From Alphaproteobacteria bacterium (GTDB taxonomy: Bacteria; Pseudomonadota; Alphaproteobacteria; Sphingomonadales; SMXR01): a DNA stretch of 7,581 nucleotides. The position numbers and the translations under genes were made by a program. The stretch covers positions 1-7,581 of the forward strand of contig SMXR01000089.1 of assembly GCA_004356215.1 (NCBI GenBank), given 5' to 3'. Position 1 is the first letter of the stretch. Every line of letters starts with the position of its first letter. The notes beneath the pieces are model-generated. The model made no database searches. It had not been told where the DNA came from and saw only the letters and a program-made list of their open reading frames with translations. This document shows, one piece after another, positions 1 to 5,266 of this stretch.

Positions 1-1167
1 CTTGATGCCAATCTCGGTCCCCGCCACTTTTGCGGTATAGCCCGAAAGAAAATGATACATCGCCTGTTCCGGCGTCATTTTGGCGATGGGCGGCAGAACG
101 CCAAAAGCGTCAGCGGTTAGCATAATAATGTTTTTCGGCAATCCGCCCCGGTTTTCAGCGGAGGTATTGGGAATAAAATCGATCGGATAAGCACCCCGGC
201 TGTTTTCGGCCAGGGTCGCATCATCAAGATCAAGTTCCCGGGTCTCGGGGTCCACCACGACATTTTCCAGGATCGTGCCATAGCGCTGGGTGGTGGCAAA
301 AATTTCGGGTTCGGCCTCTTCCGAAAGGCGGATCAATTTGGCGTAACACCCGCCTTCAAAGTTAAACACCGAAGTATCAGACCAACCGTGTTCATCATCG
401 CCGATCAGGGTGCGGCTTGAATCGGTTGACAATGTGGTTTTGCCAGTGCCGGACAGGCCAAAGAAAATAGCAACATCGCCGTCAGGCCCGATGTTTGCTG
501 AACAATGCATCGGCATCACGCCGGCTTCAGGTGATAGGTAATTGAGAATGCTGAAAACCGATTTTTTGATTTCACCGGCGTACGCGGTGCCGCCGATCAG
601 GACCAGGCGCTTTTCAAAATCGATGGTCACCACGGTTTCGGAATTGGTGCCGTCAACCTTGGGGTCGGCCTTGAATGAAGGCGCATGCAATATGGTAAAT
701 TCCGGTTTGAAGGTTTGCCGTTCTTTTGGCGTCGCTTCAATCAACATGGTTCTGGCAAACAGCGAATGCCAGGCGGTTTCGGTGATCACCCTGACCGCGA
801 GGCGGTAATTTTTGTCCGAGCCGCCCCACAAATCCTGAACGAATATGTCCTTGCCTTCAAAGTGTTTCAGTAGTTTGGCGTGAATTCCATCAAAGCGGTC
901 CTGGCTGATGGCCTTGTTGACCTTGCCCCAGCCGATGGTGTCTTCGGAAGTTTTATTTTTGACGATAAATTTGTCGTTGGCCGAACGCCCGGTGTGTTTG
1001 CCGGTGGTGGTCAAAAACGCACCGCCCTTGGCCAGGGTGCCTTCGCCACGGCGGATGGCTTCTTCATAAAGGGCTTCGGTGCCAAGGTTCCAATATTGAT
1101 TTTTGGTTTTGTTAACACCCTGGTCTTCAATTCCAAAGTTGCTTTTGTTTACACCCTGGTTGGTCAC
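1..1167 (-). CDS. pckA: ATP-dependent phosphoenolpyruvate carboxykinase, N-terminal 389 codons (3' end off left edge)
   Basis: Converts oxaloacetate plus ATP to phosphoenolpyruvate, CO2 and ADP, the first committed step of gluconeogenesis, in the cytoplasm. Reading right to left from a GTG at 1167, the frame stays open to base 1. Visible family motifs are TGRSANDKF (residues 59-67, substrate-binding Arg61), AGEIKK (197-202) with a metal-binding Lys, MHCSAN (220-225) with the metal-binding His221, the kinase P-loop GLSGTGKTT (237-245), the second kinase motif IGDDEHGWSD (255-264), ENSRGAYPIDFIPN (321-334) and the adenine-side segment LTADAFGVLPP (350-360). The family is usually about 530-540 residues, so roughly the last quarter is missing through the window edge, not through a mutation. 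GTG is chosen because GGGAGAG lies just upstream, an in-frame TAA follows further upstream, and no ATG precedes the conserved N-terminus. It is transcribed away from chvI; in Agrobacterium pckA sits in the same place. Confidence 0.97.
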   Translation of the reverse strand, partial: MTNQGVNKSNFGIEDQGVNKTKNQYWNLGTEALYEEAIRRGEGTLAKGGAFLTTTGKHTGRSANDKFIVKNKTSEDTIGWGKVNKAISQDRFDGIHAKLLKHFEGKDIFVQDLWGGSDKNYRLAVRVITETAWHSLFARTMLIEATPKERQTFKPEFTILHAPSFKADPKVDGTNSETVVTIDFEKRLVLIGGTAYAGEIKKSVFSILNYLSPEAGVMPMHCSANIGPDGDVAIFFGLSGTGKTTLSTDSSRTLIGDDEHGWSDTSVFNFEGGCYAKLIRLSEEAEPEIFATTQRYGTILENVVVDPETRELDLDDATLAENSRGAYPIDFIPNTSAENRGGLPKNIIMLTADAFGVLPPIAKMTPEQAMYHFLSGYTAKVAGTEIGIK

Positions 1168-1200
1168 GATCAGCTCTCCCGCAATCTGACTTATACTGTA

Positions 1201-1228
1201 ATTTTAACAGGCTGATATTTCCCAGCAA
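1201..1228 (-). promoter_or_regulatory. possible weak promoter for pckA
   Basis: Read on the minus strand, TTGCTG (1228-1223) and TAAAAT (1206-1201) are 16 bp apart, about 35 bp before the GTG start of pckA. The -10 matches the sigma70 consensus at 5 of 6 bases but the -35 at only 3 of 6. A second candidate -10, TATAAG at 1195-1190, has no convincing -35. This is a weak call made mainly because a promoter must lie in this divergent gap. Confidence 0.25.
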
Positions 1229-1464
1229 AAGAGGATGATAGCAGCCCGCCGTATGGCCTTGCCACCCCTTAAAAAGACAAAGTCAATTTGTGGCCCCTAG
1301 GTATGTCATTGGCCTCAGCGTTGCAAGGGGATTCCCAAAATACCCGATAAAATAATTTCGCAAAAAACTTTGTTTTAAAGCAAAAACTTGATTTCCCAAC
1401 CATAAGACGCTTTTCTGGTGCTGTCGGAAAGGCTAAATTGGTGTAAGAAATAGAGAAGAATCGC

Positions 1465-1540
1465 GGGCAGGCATCCGCGCCAAGCTTATTTTTGCCGCAA
1501 TTATTGGAACAAATAAGCCAATCCAAACGACGCCCTGCCC
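1465..1540 (+). repeat. nested inverted repeats in the chvI leader
   Basis: Outer arms GGGCAGG (1465-1471) and CCTGCCC (1534-1540) are perfectly complementary over 7 bp. Nested inside, GCTTATTT (1484-1491) and AAATAAGC (1511-1518) are perfectly complementary over 8 bp, and the inner stem can continue with mismatches to CC/GG around a loop of nine bases. A competing short hairpin, CGCGG (1462-1466) with CCGCG (1475-1479), uses bases of the outer left arm, so the two folds exclude each other. The structure ends four bases before the ribosome binding site. If transcribed it would be a leader RNA fold; otherwise it may be a protein-binding region. Its function is unknown. Confidence 0.55.
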
Positions 1541-1556
1541 AAGAAGGACAAGTTTT

Positions 1557-2258
1557 ATGAGTGTGACAATTGCCCTAGTTGATGATGACAAGAATATTTT
1601 GACCTCGGTCACCATTGCCCTGGAGGCTGAAGGATTCCGGGTCAGGACCTACCTTGATGGTGCCAGCGCTTTAAAAGCACTTTCCGCGAAACCCGCTGAT
1701 TTGGCGGTTCTTGATATTAAAATGCCGCGGATGGATGGCATGGAATTGCTCAGGCGCTTGCGCCAGGTAACAGAAATGCCGGTTATTTTTCTCACCTCAA
1801 AGGATGAAGAAATTGATGAAATGGTGGGCCTCAAGATGGGGGCTGATGATTATATTCGCAAACCGTTTTCCCAGCGCCTTTTGATTGAACGAATACGTGC
1901 GGTGTTGCGCCGGGTTAACGCTGTCAAAACCGAGCCCCGTGAAAAAGACGAGGAGCCGGTTTTGCTTCGGGGCCGGCTGGCGCTTGATCCGATGCGTCAC
2001 ACTGTGACCTGGAGTGAAAAAAACGTCAGCCTGACGGTGACCGAGTTTTTAATTCTCAAGGCCCTGGCCCAGCGTCCGGGCCACGTCAAAAGCCGCGACC
2101 AGTTGATGGATGCCGCTTATTCCGATGATATCTATGTCGATGACCGAACCATCGATTCTCACATCAAACGCCTTCGTAAAAAATTCCGCGCTGTTGATAA
2201 TGAATTTTCGGCGATCGAAACTCTTTATGGAGTCGGCTACCGCTATAGCGAAACTTGA
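1557..2258 (+). CDS. chvI: ChvI-type OmpR-family response regulator
   Basis: DNA-binding response regulator, 233 residues, the expected family length. The receiver domain covers about residues 3-118, with the acidic pocket Asp9-Asp11, phosphoacceptor Asp53 in VLDIKMPRMDG, Thr80 in FLTSKDEE and Lys102 in YIRKPF. The winged-helix domain (about 135-232) carries SLTVTEFLILKALAQRPGHV, then DDRTIDSHIKRLRKKF as the recognition helix and the terminal hairpin ETLYGVGYRY. The segment SKDEEIDEMVGLKMGADDYI is typical of the ChvI/BvrR branch. ATG at 1557 has an AAGGA ribosome binding site at 8 bp. The stop overlaps the start of chvG (TGATG), so the pair is cotranscribed and probably translationally coupled. 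In Rhizobiales orthologues control envelope and acid-stress genes, exopolysaccharide and host interaction; the targets here are inferred only. Phosphorylation would come from the adjacent ChvG. Confidence 0.95.
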   Translation: MSVTIALVDDDKNILTSVTIALEAEGFRVRTYLDGASALKALSAKPADLAVLDIKMPRMDGMELLRRLRQVTEMPVIFLTSKDEEIDEMVGLKMGADDYIRKPFSQRLLIERIRAVLRRVNAVKTEPREKDEEPVLLRGRLALDPMRHTVTWSEKNVSLTVTEFLILKALAQRPGHVKSRDQLMDAAYSDDIYVDDRTIDSHIKRLRKKFRAVDNEFSAIETLYGVGYRYSET

Positions 2259-3916
2259 TGGCTAAAAAGACCAATATGCCAGCGCCGCTGAAACCAGCGA
2301 AAAAACAGACGTGGGGTCTTTTTTCGCCACTGATGCGCCGGATTCTTGCGGTCAATATGTTTGCCCTGGTGATTTTGGGTGGCGGCATTCTTTATCTCGA
2401 CCAGTTTCGTGAAAACCTGATCAACCGGCGTATTGAAGACCTGATCGTGCAGGCAAAAATTATTTCCGGGGCGCTCGGGGAATCTCCCACGCTGGGGCCG
2501 GAAAGCAGTGCGCTGGAACTGGCTAATGCACGCCAGACTATTAAACGCCTGGTCGGGCCCACCAACATCCGGGCCCGGTTGTTTTCCCCAGGGGGTGAGT
2601 TGATCCTTGACAGCCGTTATATGAATCCGAGCCGTTCAATTCTGGTCCTGCCGCTGCCGGATCCTGAAGAAAATCCGCCGCTGGACAAGATTATCCTTAA
2701 CTGGATCAATGATACCCTGGACAGTTTGACGACAAACCAGGATTGGGACCCTTATGTCGAACAGGTGCGCCAGTCGGCCGGGGATTATGACGAAGTTTTG
2801 ACGGCCCTTAACGGTGAAACCACTACGACCGTTTACGCCCTTGAGGATGGTAATTTATTGATCACGGTAGCGACCCCGGTGCAGCGTTTCCGGCGCGTCC
2901 TGGGCGGGTTAATGCTATCTAAGGATACCAGTGATATCCGCGAAATAATTTTTGAGGAACGCCTTGCTATCCTGAAAATTTTCGGGCTGTCCCTGGGCAT
3001 TACTCTTTTACTGTCGATCTTTCTGGCCAGCACCATTGCCCGGCCGATCCACCGGCTGGCGAAAGCCGCCGATGCGGTCAGGAAAGGGGTTGGAAGCGTT
3101 GAGGCGTTGAAAAAGTTCTCAGGCCGACGTGATGAAATCGGTGCCTTGTCCCGGTCATTAAGCGATATGACCTATAGCCTGCACAAACAAATTGATGCGG
3201 TGGAAAGTTTTGCCGCCGATGTCGCACATGAACTGAAAAATCCCTTGAGTTCACTTAGAAGCGCGGTCGAGACCATCCAGCGTACTAACGACAAGGCAAT
3301 TCAGAAAAAATTGCTGGAAATTGTCCAAGAGGATATCCGCCGGCTTGACCGGTTGATCACAGATATTTCCGATGCCTCGCGGCTGGATGCTGAGCTTTCA
3401 CGGGCCAAGATGAAGGTTGTGGATTTTGGCATGATAGTGGCAACTATTGTTGAAACCTACCAGAACCCCGGCAAGACCAAAACCGCCAGGCTGGTATTCA
3501 AGGCTCCCAAAGCCGGGACTTATATGGTCACCGGTATCGAAAGCCGCCTCGGGCAGGTGGTTTACAACCTGTTGGACAACGCCTTTTCATTTACGCCGGC
3601 AAAAGGGGAAATTCGACTTAGCCTGTCGAAAAGGAAGGGGATCATAGAGTTTTCTATCGATGATGAGGGCTCCGGACTGCCACCCGAAGCGGAGGAAAAA
3701 ATTTTCGAGCGATTTTATTCCGAACGTCCCAAAAAGGAAGCGTTTGGCATCCATTCCGGGTTGGGTTTGAGTATATCCCGGCAAATTATTGAGGCTCATT
3801 CCGGTACTATTCACGCCGAAAACAGATACCGTGAAGCGGGCAAGAAAAAGGCCAAGGGCAAACCCCAGGCTCCTAAAATTAACGGGGTACGGTTTATCGT
3901 ACGCCTGCCTGAATAG
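2258..3916 (+). CDS. chvG: ChvG-type membrane sensor histidine kinase
   Basis: Inner-membrane sensor kinase for ChvI, 552 residues from ATG 2258. Order: a basic cytoplasmic N-terminus (1-28), TM1 about 29-48, a periplasmic stimulus-sensing domain about 49-235, TM2 about 238-260, HAMP from ARPIHRLAKAADAVRKG (261-277), the dimerisation/phosphoacceptor helix with His324 in DVAHELKNPLSSL, and an ATPase domain with the N box VVYNLLDNAF (434-443), G1 DEGSG (469-473), F box IFERFYSERP and G2 HSGLGLSIS (499-507). All catalytic boxes are intact. ATG 2258 overlaps the chvI stop by one base. No close Shine-Dalgarno is seen, so coupling is likely; a TTG at 2255 in the same frame is a less likely start. 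Near the C-terminus, about residues 528-541 (GKKKAKGKPQAPKI) form a Lys-rich loop between the last ATPase-domain strands. In Rhizobiales the periplasmic repressor ExoR inhibits ChvG; no exoR is seen here. Confidence 0.95.
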   Translation: MAKKTNMPAPLKPAKKQTWGLFSPLMRRILAVNMFALVILGGGILYLDQFRENLINRRIEDLIVQAKIISGALGESPTLGPESSALELANARQTIKRLVGPTNIRARLFSPGGELILDSRYMNPSRSILVLPLPDPEENPPLDKIILNWINDTLDSLTTNQDWDPYVEQVRQSAGDYDEVLTALNGETTTTVYALEDGNLLITVATPVQRFRRVLGGLMLSKDTSDIREIIFEERLAILKIFGLSLGITLLLSIFLASTIARPIHRLAKAADAVRKGVGSVEALKKFSGRRDEIGALSRSLSDMTYSLHKQIDAVESFAADVAHELKNPLSSLRSAVETIQRTNDKAIQKKLLEIVQEDIRRLDRLITDISDASRLDAELSRAKMKVVDFGMIVATIVETYQNPGKTKTARLVFKAPKAGTYMVTGIESRLGQVVYNLLDNAFSFTPAKGEIRLSLSKRKGIIEFSIDDEGSGLPPEAEEKIFERFYSERPKKEAFGIHSGLGLSISRQIIEAHSGTIHAENRYREAGKKKAKGKPQAPKINGVRFIVRLPE

Positions 3917-3925
3917 GAGGGTTTG

Positions 3926-4336
3926 ATGTCACTTTATCACGCCACCTGTATACTTATTAAGGGCAAGGGGGTGTTGCTGGAAGGCCCTTCCGGGGCGGGG
4001 AAATCAGACCTGGCGCTGCGCTTGATGTCTTTGGGGGCACAACTTGTCAGTGATGATTATATTACCCTTGCCAAAAAGGCCGGGGCGTTGGTCGCCACCG
4101 CCCCTGAAAAAATTGCCGGAAAAATGGAAGTGCGCGGCCTGGGCCTGATTGATATCGACCATGCCCGGGAGGCCGCCATCGACCTGGTGATTGATTTGAA
4201 ACCGCGCGAGCATGTACCGCGGCTGCCCAAGGGTAATACCAAAACCCTTGAAGGGGTTAGCATTCCAACCCTGACCCTGCACGCTTTTGATGCCTCTACC
4301 CCAGACAAAATTTTACTCGCTCTCAAGCTATTTTAA
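3926..4336 (+). CDS. hprK: HPr kinase/phosphorylase, short alphaproteobacterial form
   Basis: Phosphorylates (and in most homologues dephosphorylates) HPr on its regulatory serine. At 136 residues it is only the catalytic C-terminal half of Firmicutes HprK (about 310 residues). This short form is usual in Alphaproteobacteria, so it is not a truncation. Motifs: His5 before the Walker A loop, GPSGAGKS (20-27), SDDY (42-45) with the catalytic acidic pair, and the HprK signature PEKIAGKMEVRGLGLID (60-76). The start is ATG 3926: a strong AGGAGG at 3915-3920 lies five bases upstream and overlaps the chvG stop codon. An upstream in-frame TTG at 3923 is too close to that site. It lies 9 bp after chvG and so is probably in the chvIG transcript. 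Its substrate should be the HPr encoded at 4849, whose serine site is conserved. Confidence 0.95.
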   Translation: MSLYHATCILIKGKGVLLEGPSGAGKSDLALRLMSLGAQLVSDDYITLAKKAGALVATAPEKIAGKMEVRGLGLIDIDHAREAAIDLVIDLKPREHVPRLPKGNTKTLEGVSIPTLTLHAFDASTPDKILLALKLF

Positions 4337-4341
4337 TGGCC

Positions 4342-4370
4342 TTGGAAACCTAAAGGGTGTTTTTTATACT
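4342..4370 (+). promoter_or_regulatory. predicted sigma70-type promoter for EIIA-Man/ptsH
   Basis: TTGGAA (4342-4347, 4 of 6 consensus bases) and TATACT (4365-4370, 5 of 6) are separated by exactly 17 bp, in the 94-bp gap after hprK. Transcription would begin near 4377, giving a leader of about 54 bases. This would allow the two PTS genes to be expressed apart from chvIG-hprK. Experimental mapping is not available. Confidence 0.5.
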
Positions 4371-4374
4371 TCTC

Positions 4375-4397
4375 AAGCCGGGGTGTGTGGCTTACCC
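4375..4397 (+). repeat. small hairpin with possible pseudoknot in the EIIA leader
   Basis: AAGCC (4375-4379) and GGCTT (4389-4393) can form a 5-bp stem around a nine-base G-rich loop. GGGT inside the loop (4381-4384) is complementary to ACCC directly after the stem (4394-4397). It sits at the predicted transcript start, well upstream of the EIIA ribosome binding site. Short stems of this size arise by chance, so this is a weak feature. Confidence 0.25.
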
Positions 4398-4430
4398 TGA
4401 AATTTCCGGAAATGAAAAAAGAGGGCAGGA

Positions 4431-4829
4431 ATGATCGGGTTGGTATTGGTAACGCATGGCCGTTTGGCAGAAGAATTTGTTGCCGCGACCGAACATGTTG
4501 TTGGGACGCTAGAGTCCTTAAGGACCATTTGTATTGGCCCCGATGATGATATGGATTTGCGCCAAACCGAAATTAAAGAGGCGGTTGCCGAGGTCAACCA
4601 GGGCAAAGGCGTGGTTATTCTGACAGACATGTTTGGCGGGACACCTTCAAACCTGGCATTAACCCTGCTTGAAAAAGGCAAGGTTGAGGTGTTGGCCGGG
4701 ATCAACCTGCCGATGTTGATCAAGCTTGCCAGCATACGAAAGACCACATCGCTGGAAGATGCCGTGGCAGAGGCCGCAAAATCCGGTAAAAAGTATATCA
4801 ACATCGCCTCTGAAGTTTTGAATACTTAA
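4431..4829 (+). CDS. PTS system mannose-family EIIA component (EIIA-Man/ManX-like)
   Basis: Cytoplasmic phosphocarrier of 132 residues, the normal length for a stand-alone mannose-family IIA domain. The N-terminus IGLVLVTHGRLAEEF holds phospho-acceptor His9 (counterpart of His10 in E. coli ManX). LTDMFGGTPSN (64-74) holds the catalytic Asp66 and the loop that cradles the histidine. It would accept phosphate from HPr. No IIB, IIC or IID partner is encoded nearby, so a role in sugar uptake is not supported. In Alphaproteobacteria such orphan IIA proteins belong to an incomplete regulatory PTS. GAGGG at 4421-4425 is the likely ribosome binding site, five bases before the ATG. ptsH follows after 19 bp. 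Confidence 0.93.
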   Translation: MIGLVLVTHGRLAEEFVAATEHVVGTLESLRTICIGPDDDMDLRQTEIKEAVAEVNQGKGVVILTDMFGGTPSNLALTLLEKGKVEVLAGINLPMLIKLASIRKTTSLEDAVAEAAKSGKKYINIASEVLNT

Positions 4830-4848
4830 GGCGGGGCTGGGGGGGGAG

Positions 4849-5127
4849 ATGGCCTATTTTTTTGAACAGGATGTAGAAGTTTTCAACAAACGCGGGTTGC
4901 ACGCCCGTGCCGCCGCGAAATTTGTCGAAACCGCCACTGAATTCATTGCTGAAATTACAGTTTTCAAGGATTCTATAGAGGTGTCCGGCCGCTCTATAAT
5001 GGGACTTTTACTGCTCGCTGCCGCATCCGGAGAGACGATAAAAATCCGGGGCGAAGGCCGCGATTCAGAAGAAGCTGTTTTCGCCCTGGTTAAGCTTGTT
5101 AAAAATAAATTCCATGAAAAAGCTTAA
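4849..5127 (+). CDS. ptsH: HPr phosphocarrier protein
   Basis: Small PTS phosphocarrier, 92 residues (family about 85-90). The active-site motif NKRGLHARAAAKFV (13-26) contains His18, the residue phosphorylated by enzyme I. SGRSIMGLLLLAAASG (46-61) contains Ser49, the counterpart of Ser46, which HprK phosphorylates; the His-Ser spacing of 31 equals that in classical HPr. Both sites are intact, so the protein can integrate a PEP signal (through an enzyme I encoded elsewhere) and an HprK signal. The ATG at 4849 is preceded by an unbroken run of eight G (4839-4846) and then AG, so the purine-rich ribosome binding sequence almost touches the start codon. The best-placed pairing would be with the early part of the G run. 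It is probably cotranscribed with EIIA-Man. Confidence 0.95.
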   Translation: MAYFFEQDVEVFNKRGLHARAAAKFVETATEFIAEITVFKDSIEVSGRSIMGLLLLAAASGETIKIRGEGRDSEEAVFALVKLVKNKFHEKA

Positions 5128-5130
5128 TAT

Positions 5131-5162
5131 ATAAAGAAAAGTTTATATAAAGCTTTCTTTAT
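5131..5162. repeat. AT-rich inverted repeat after ptsH
   Basis: ATAAAGAAA (5131-5139) pairs with TTTCTTTAT (5154-5162) over nine bases. One bulged A and a further G-C pair (5141/5153) close an 11-base loop that contains the palindrome TTTATATAAA. TATATAAAG also occurs twice here as a direct repeat. It lies just after the ptsH stop and just before the ahcY promoter. It is AT-rich and has no following T-run, so it is at best a poor intrinsic terminator; it could equally be an AT-rich upstream element of the ahcY promoter. Confidence 0.4.
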
Positions 5163-5164
5163 GC

Positions 5165-5193
5165 TTGCCCTTCTTATGTTCCCTTGATATAAG
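5165..5193 (+). promoter_or_regulatory. ahcY: predicted sigma70-type promoter for ahcY
   Basis: TTGCCC (5165-5170, 4 of 6 consensus bases, preceded by C as in many alphaproteobacterial promoters) and TATAAG (5188-5193, 5 of 6) are exactly 17 bp apart. Transcription would start near 5200, leaving a leader of about 67 bases. This supports ahcY being a separate transcription unit from the PTS genes. Confidence 0.55.
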
Positions 5194-5209
5194 CCAAGCG
5201 AATCATAGT

Positions 5210-5237
5210 GCGCCAATGGTTTAAGCTGGCGCCGACC
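5210..5237 (+). promoter_or_regulatory. compact hairpin/possible H-type pseudoknot in the ahcY leader
   Basis: GCGCCA (5210-5215) and TGGCGC (5227-5232) form a perfect 6-bp GC-rich stem around an 11-base loop. In the loop, GGTT (5218-5221) can pair with GACC (5234-5237) immediately after the stem, which is the geometry of a small H-type pseudoknot. It would start about ten bases into the predicted transcript and ends 18 bases before the ribosome binding site AGGA (5256-5259). It could be a metabolite-sensing leader, because SAM- and SAH-binding RNAs often precede methyl-cycle genes, but I do not recognise the conserved core of a known SAH riboswitch. Confidence 0.35.
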
Positions 5238-5266
5238 CGAAATTCAAAAGATACAAGGATAAAAAA

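Larger units (their letters stand above)
1168..1556. promoter_or_regulatory. divergent pckA-chvI intergenic region
   Basis: These 389 bp separate two genes transcribed outwards, so promoters for both should lie here. I see no protein-coding signal: short minus-strand frames exist but lack start context and resemble no family. The stretch 1340-1410 is AT-rich and holds two near-identical direct repeats, GCAAAAAACTT at 1360-1370 and GCAAAAACTTG at 1380-1390, whose starts are 20 bp apart. A 5-bp inverted pair GCCAC (1261-1265) / GTGGC (1290-1294) is also present. The last 100 bp form the structured chvI leader described separately. No well-matched -35/-10 pair for chvI was found. AAGGA at 1544-1548, 8 bp before the ATG, is the chvI ribosome binding site. 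Confidence 0.7.

Noticed and set aside
542..1215. Plus-strand open frames inside pckA, the longest at 880-1215
   Set aside because: The opposite strand encodes unmistakable PEP carboxykinase motifs over the whole stretch; these frames are antisense shadows.
1269..1615. Minus-strand open frames (1269-1526 and 1433-1615) in the pckA-chvI gap
   Set aside because: They cross inverted repeats and the chvI start, have no clear ribosome binding site, and their translations resemble no family.
2255..2257. TTG at 2255 as chvG start
   Set aside because: The adjoining ATG at 2258 overlaps the chvI stop in the usual TGATG coupling arrangement and is a stronger start codon.
3923..3925. TTG at 3923 as hprK start
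   Set aside because: It is only two bases from AGGAGG; ATG at 3926 has a usable spacing of five.
3926..4336. hprK as a truncated pseudogene
   Set aside because: Although less than half the Firmicutes length, the catalytic half is complete and the short form is normal in Alphaproteobacteria.
5131..5170. Intrinsic terminator after ptsH
   Set aside because: The stem is almost all A-T and is followed by GCTTGCCC, not a T-run, so I list it only as an inverted repeat.
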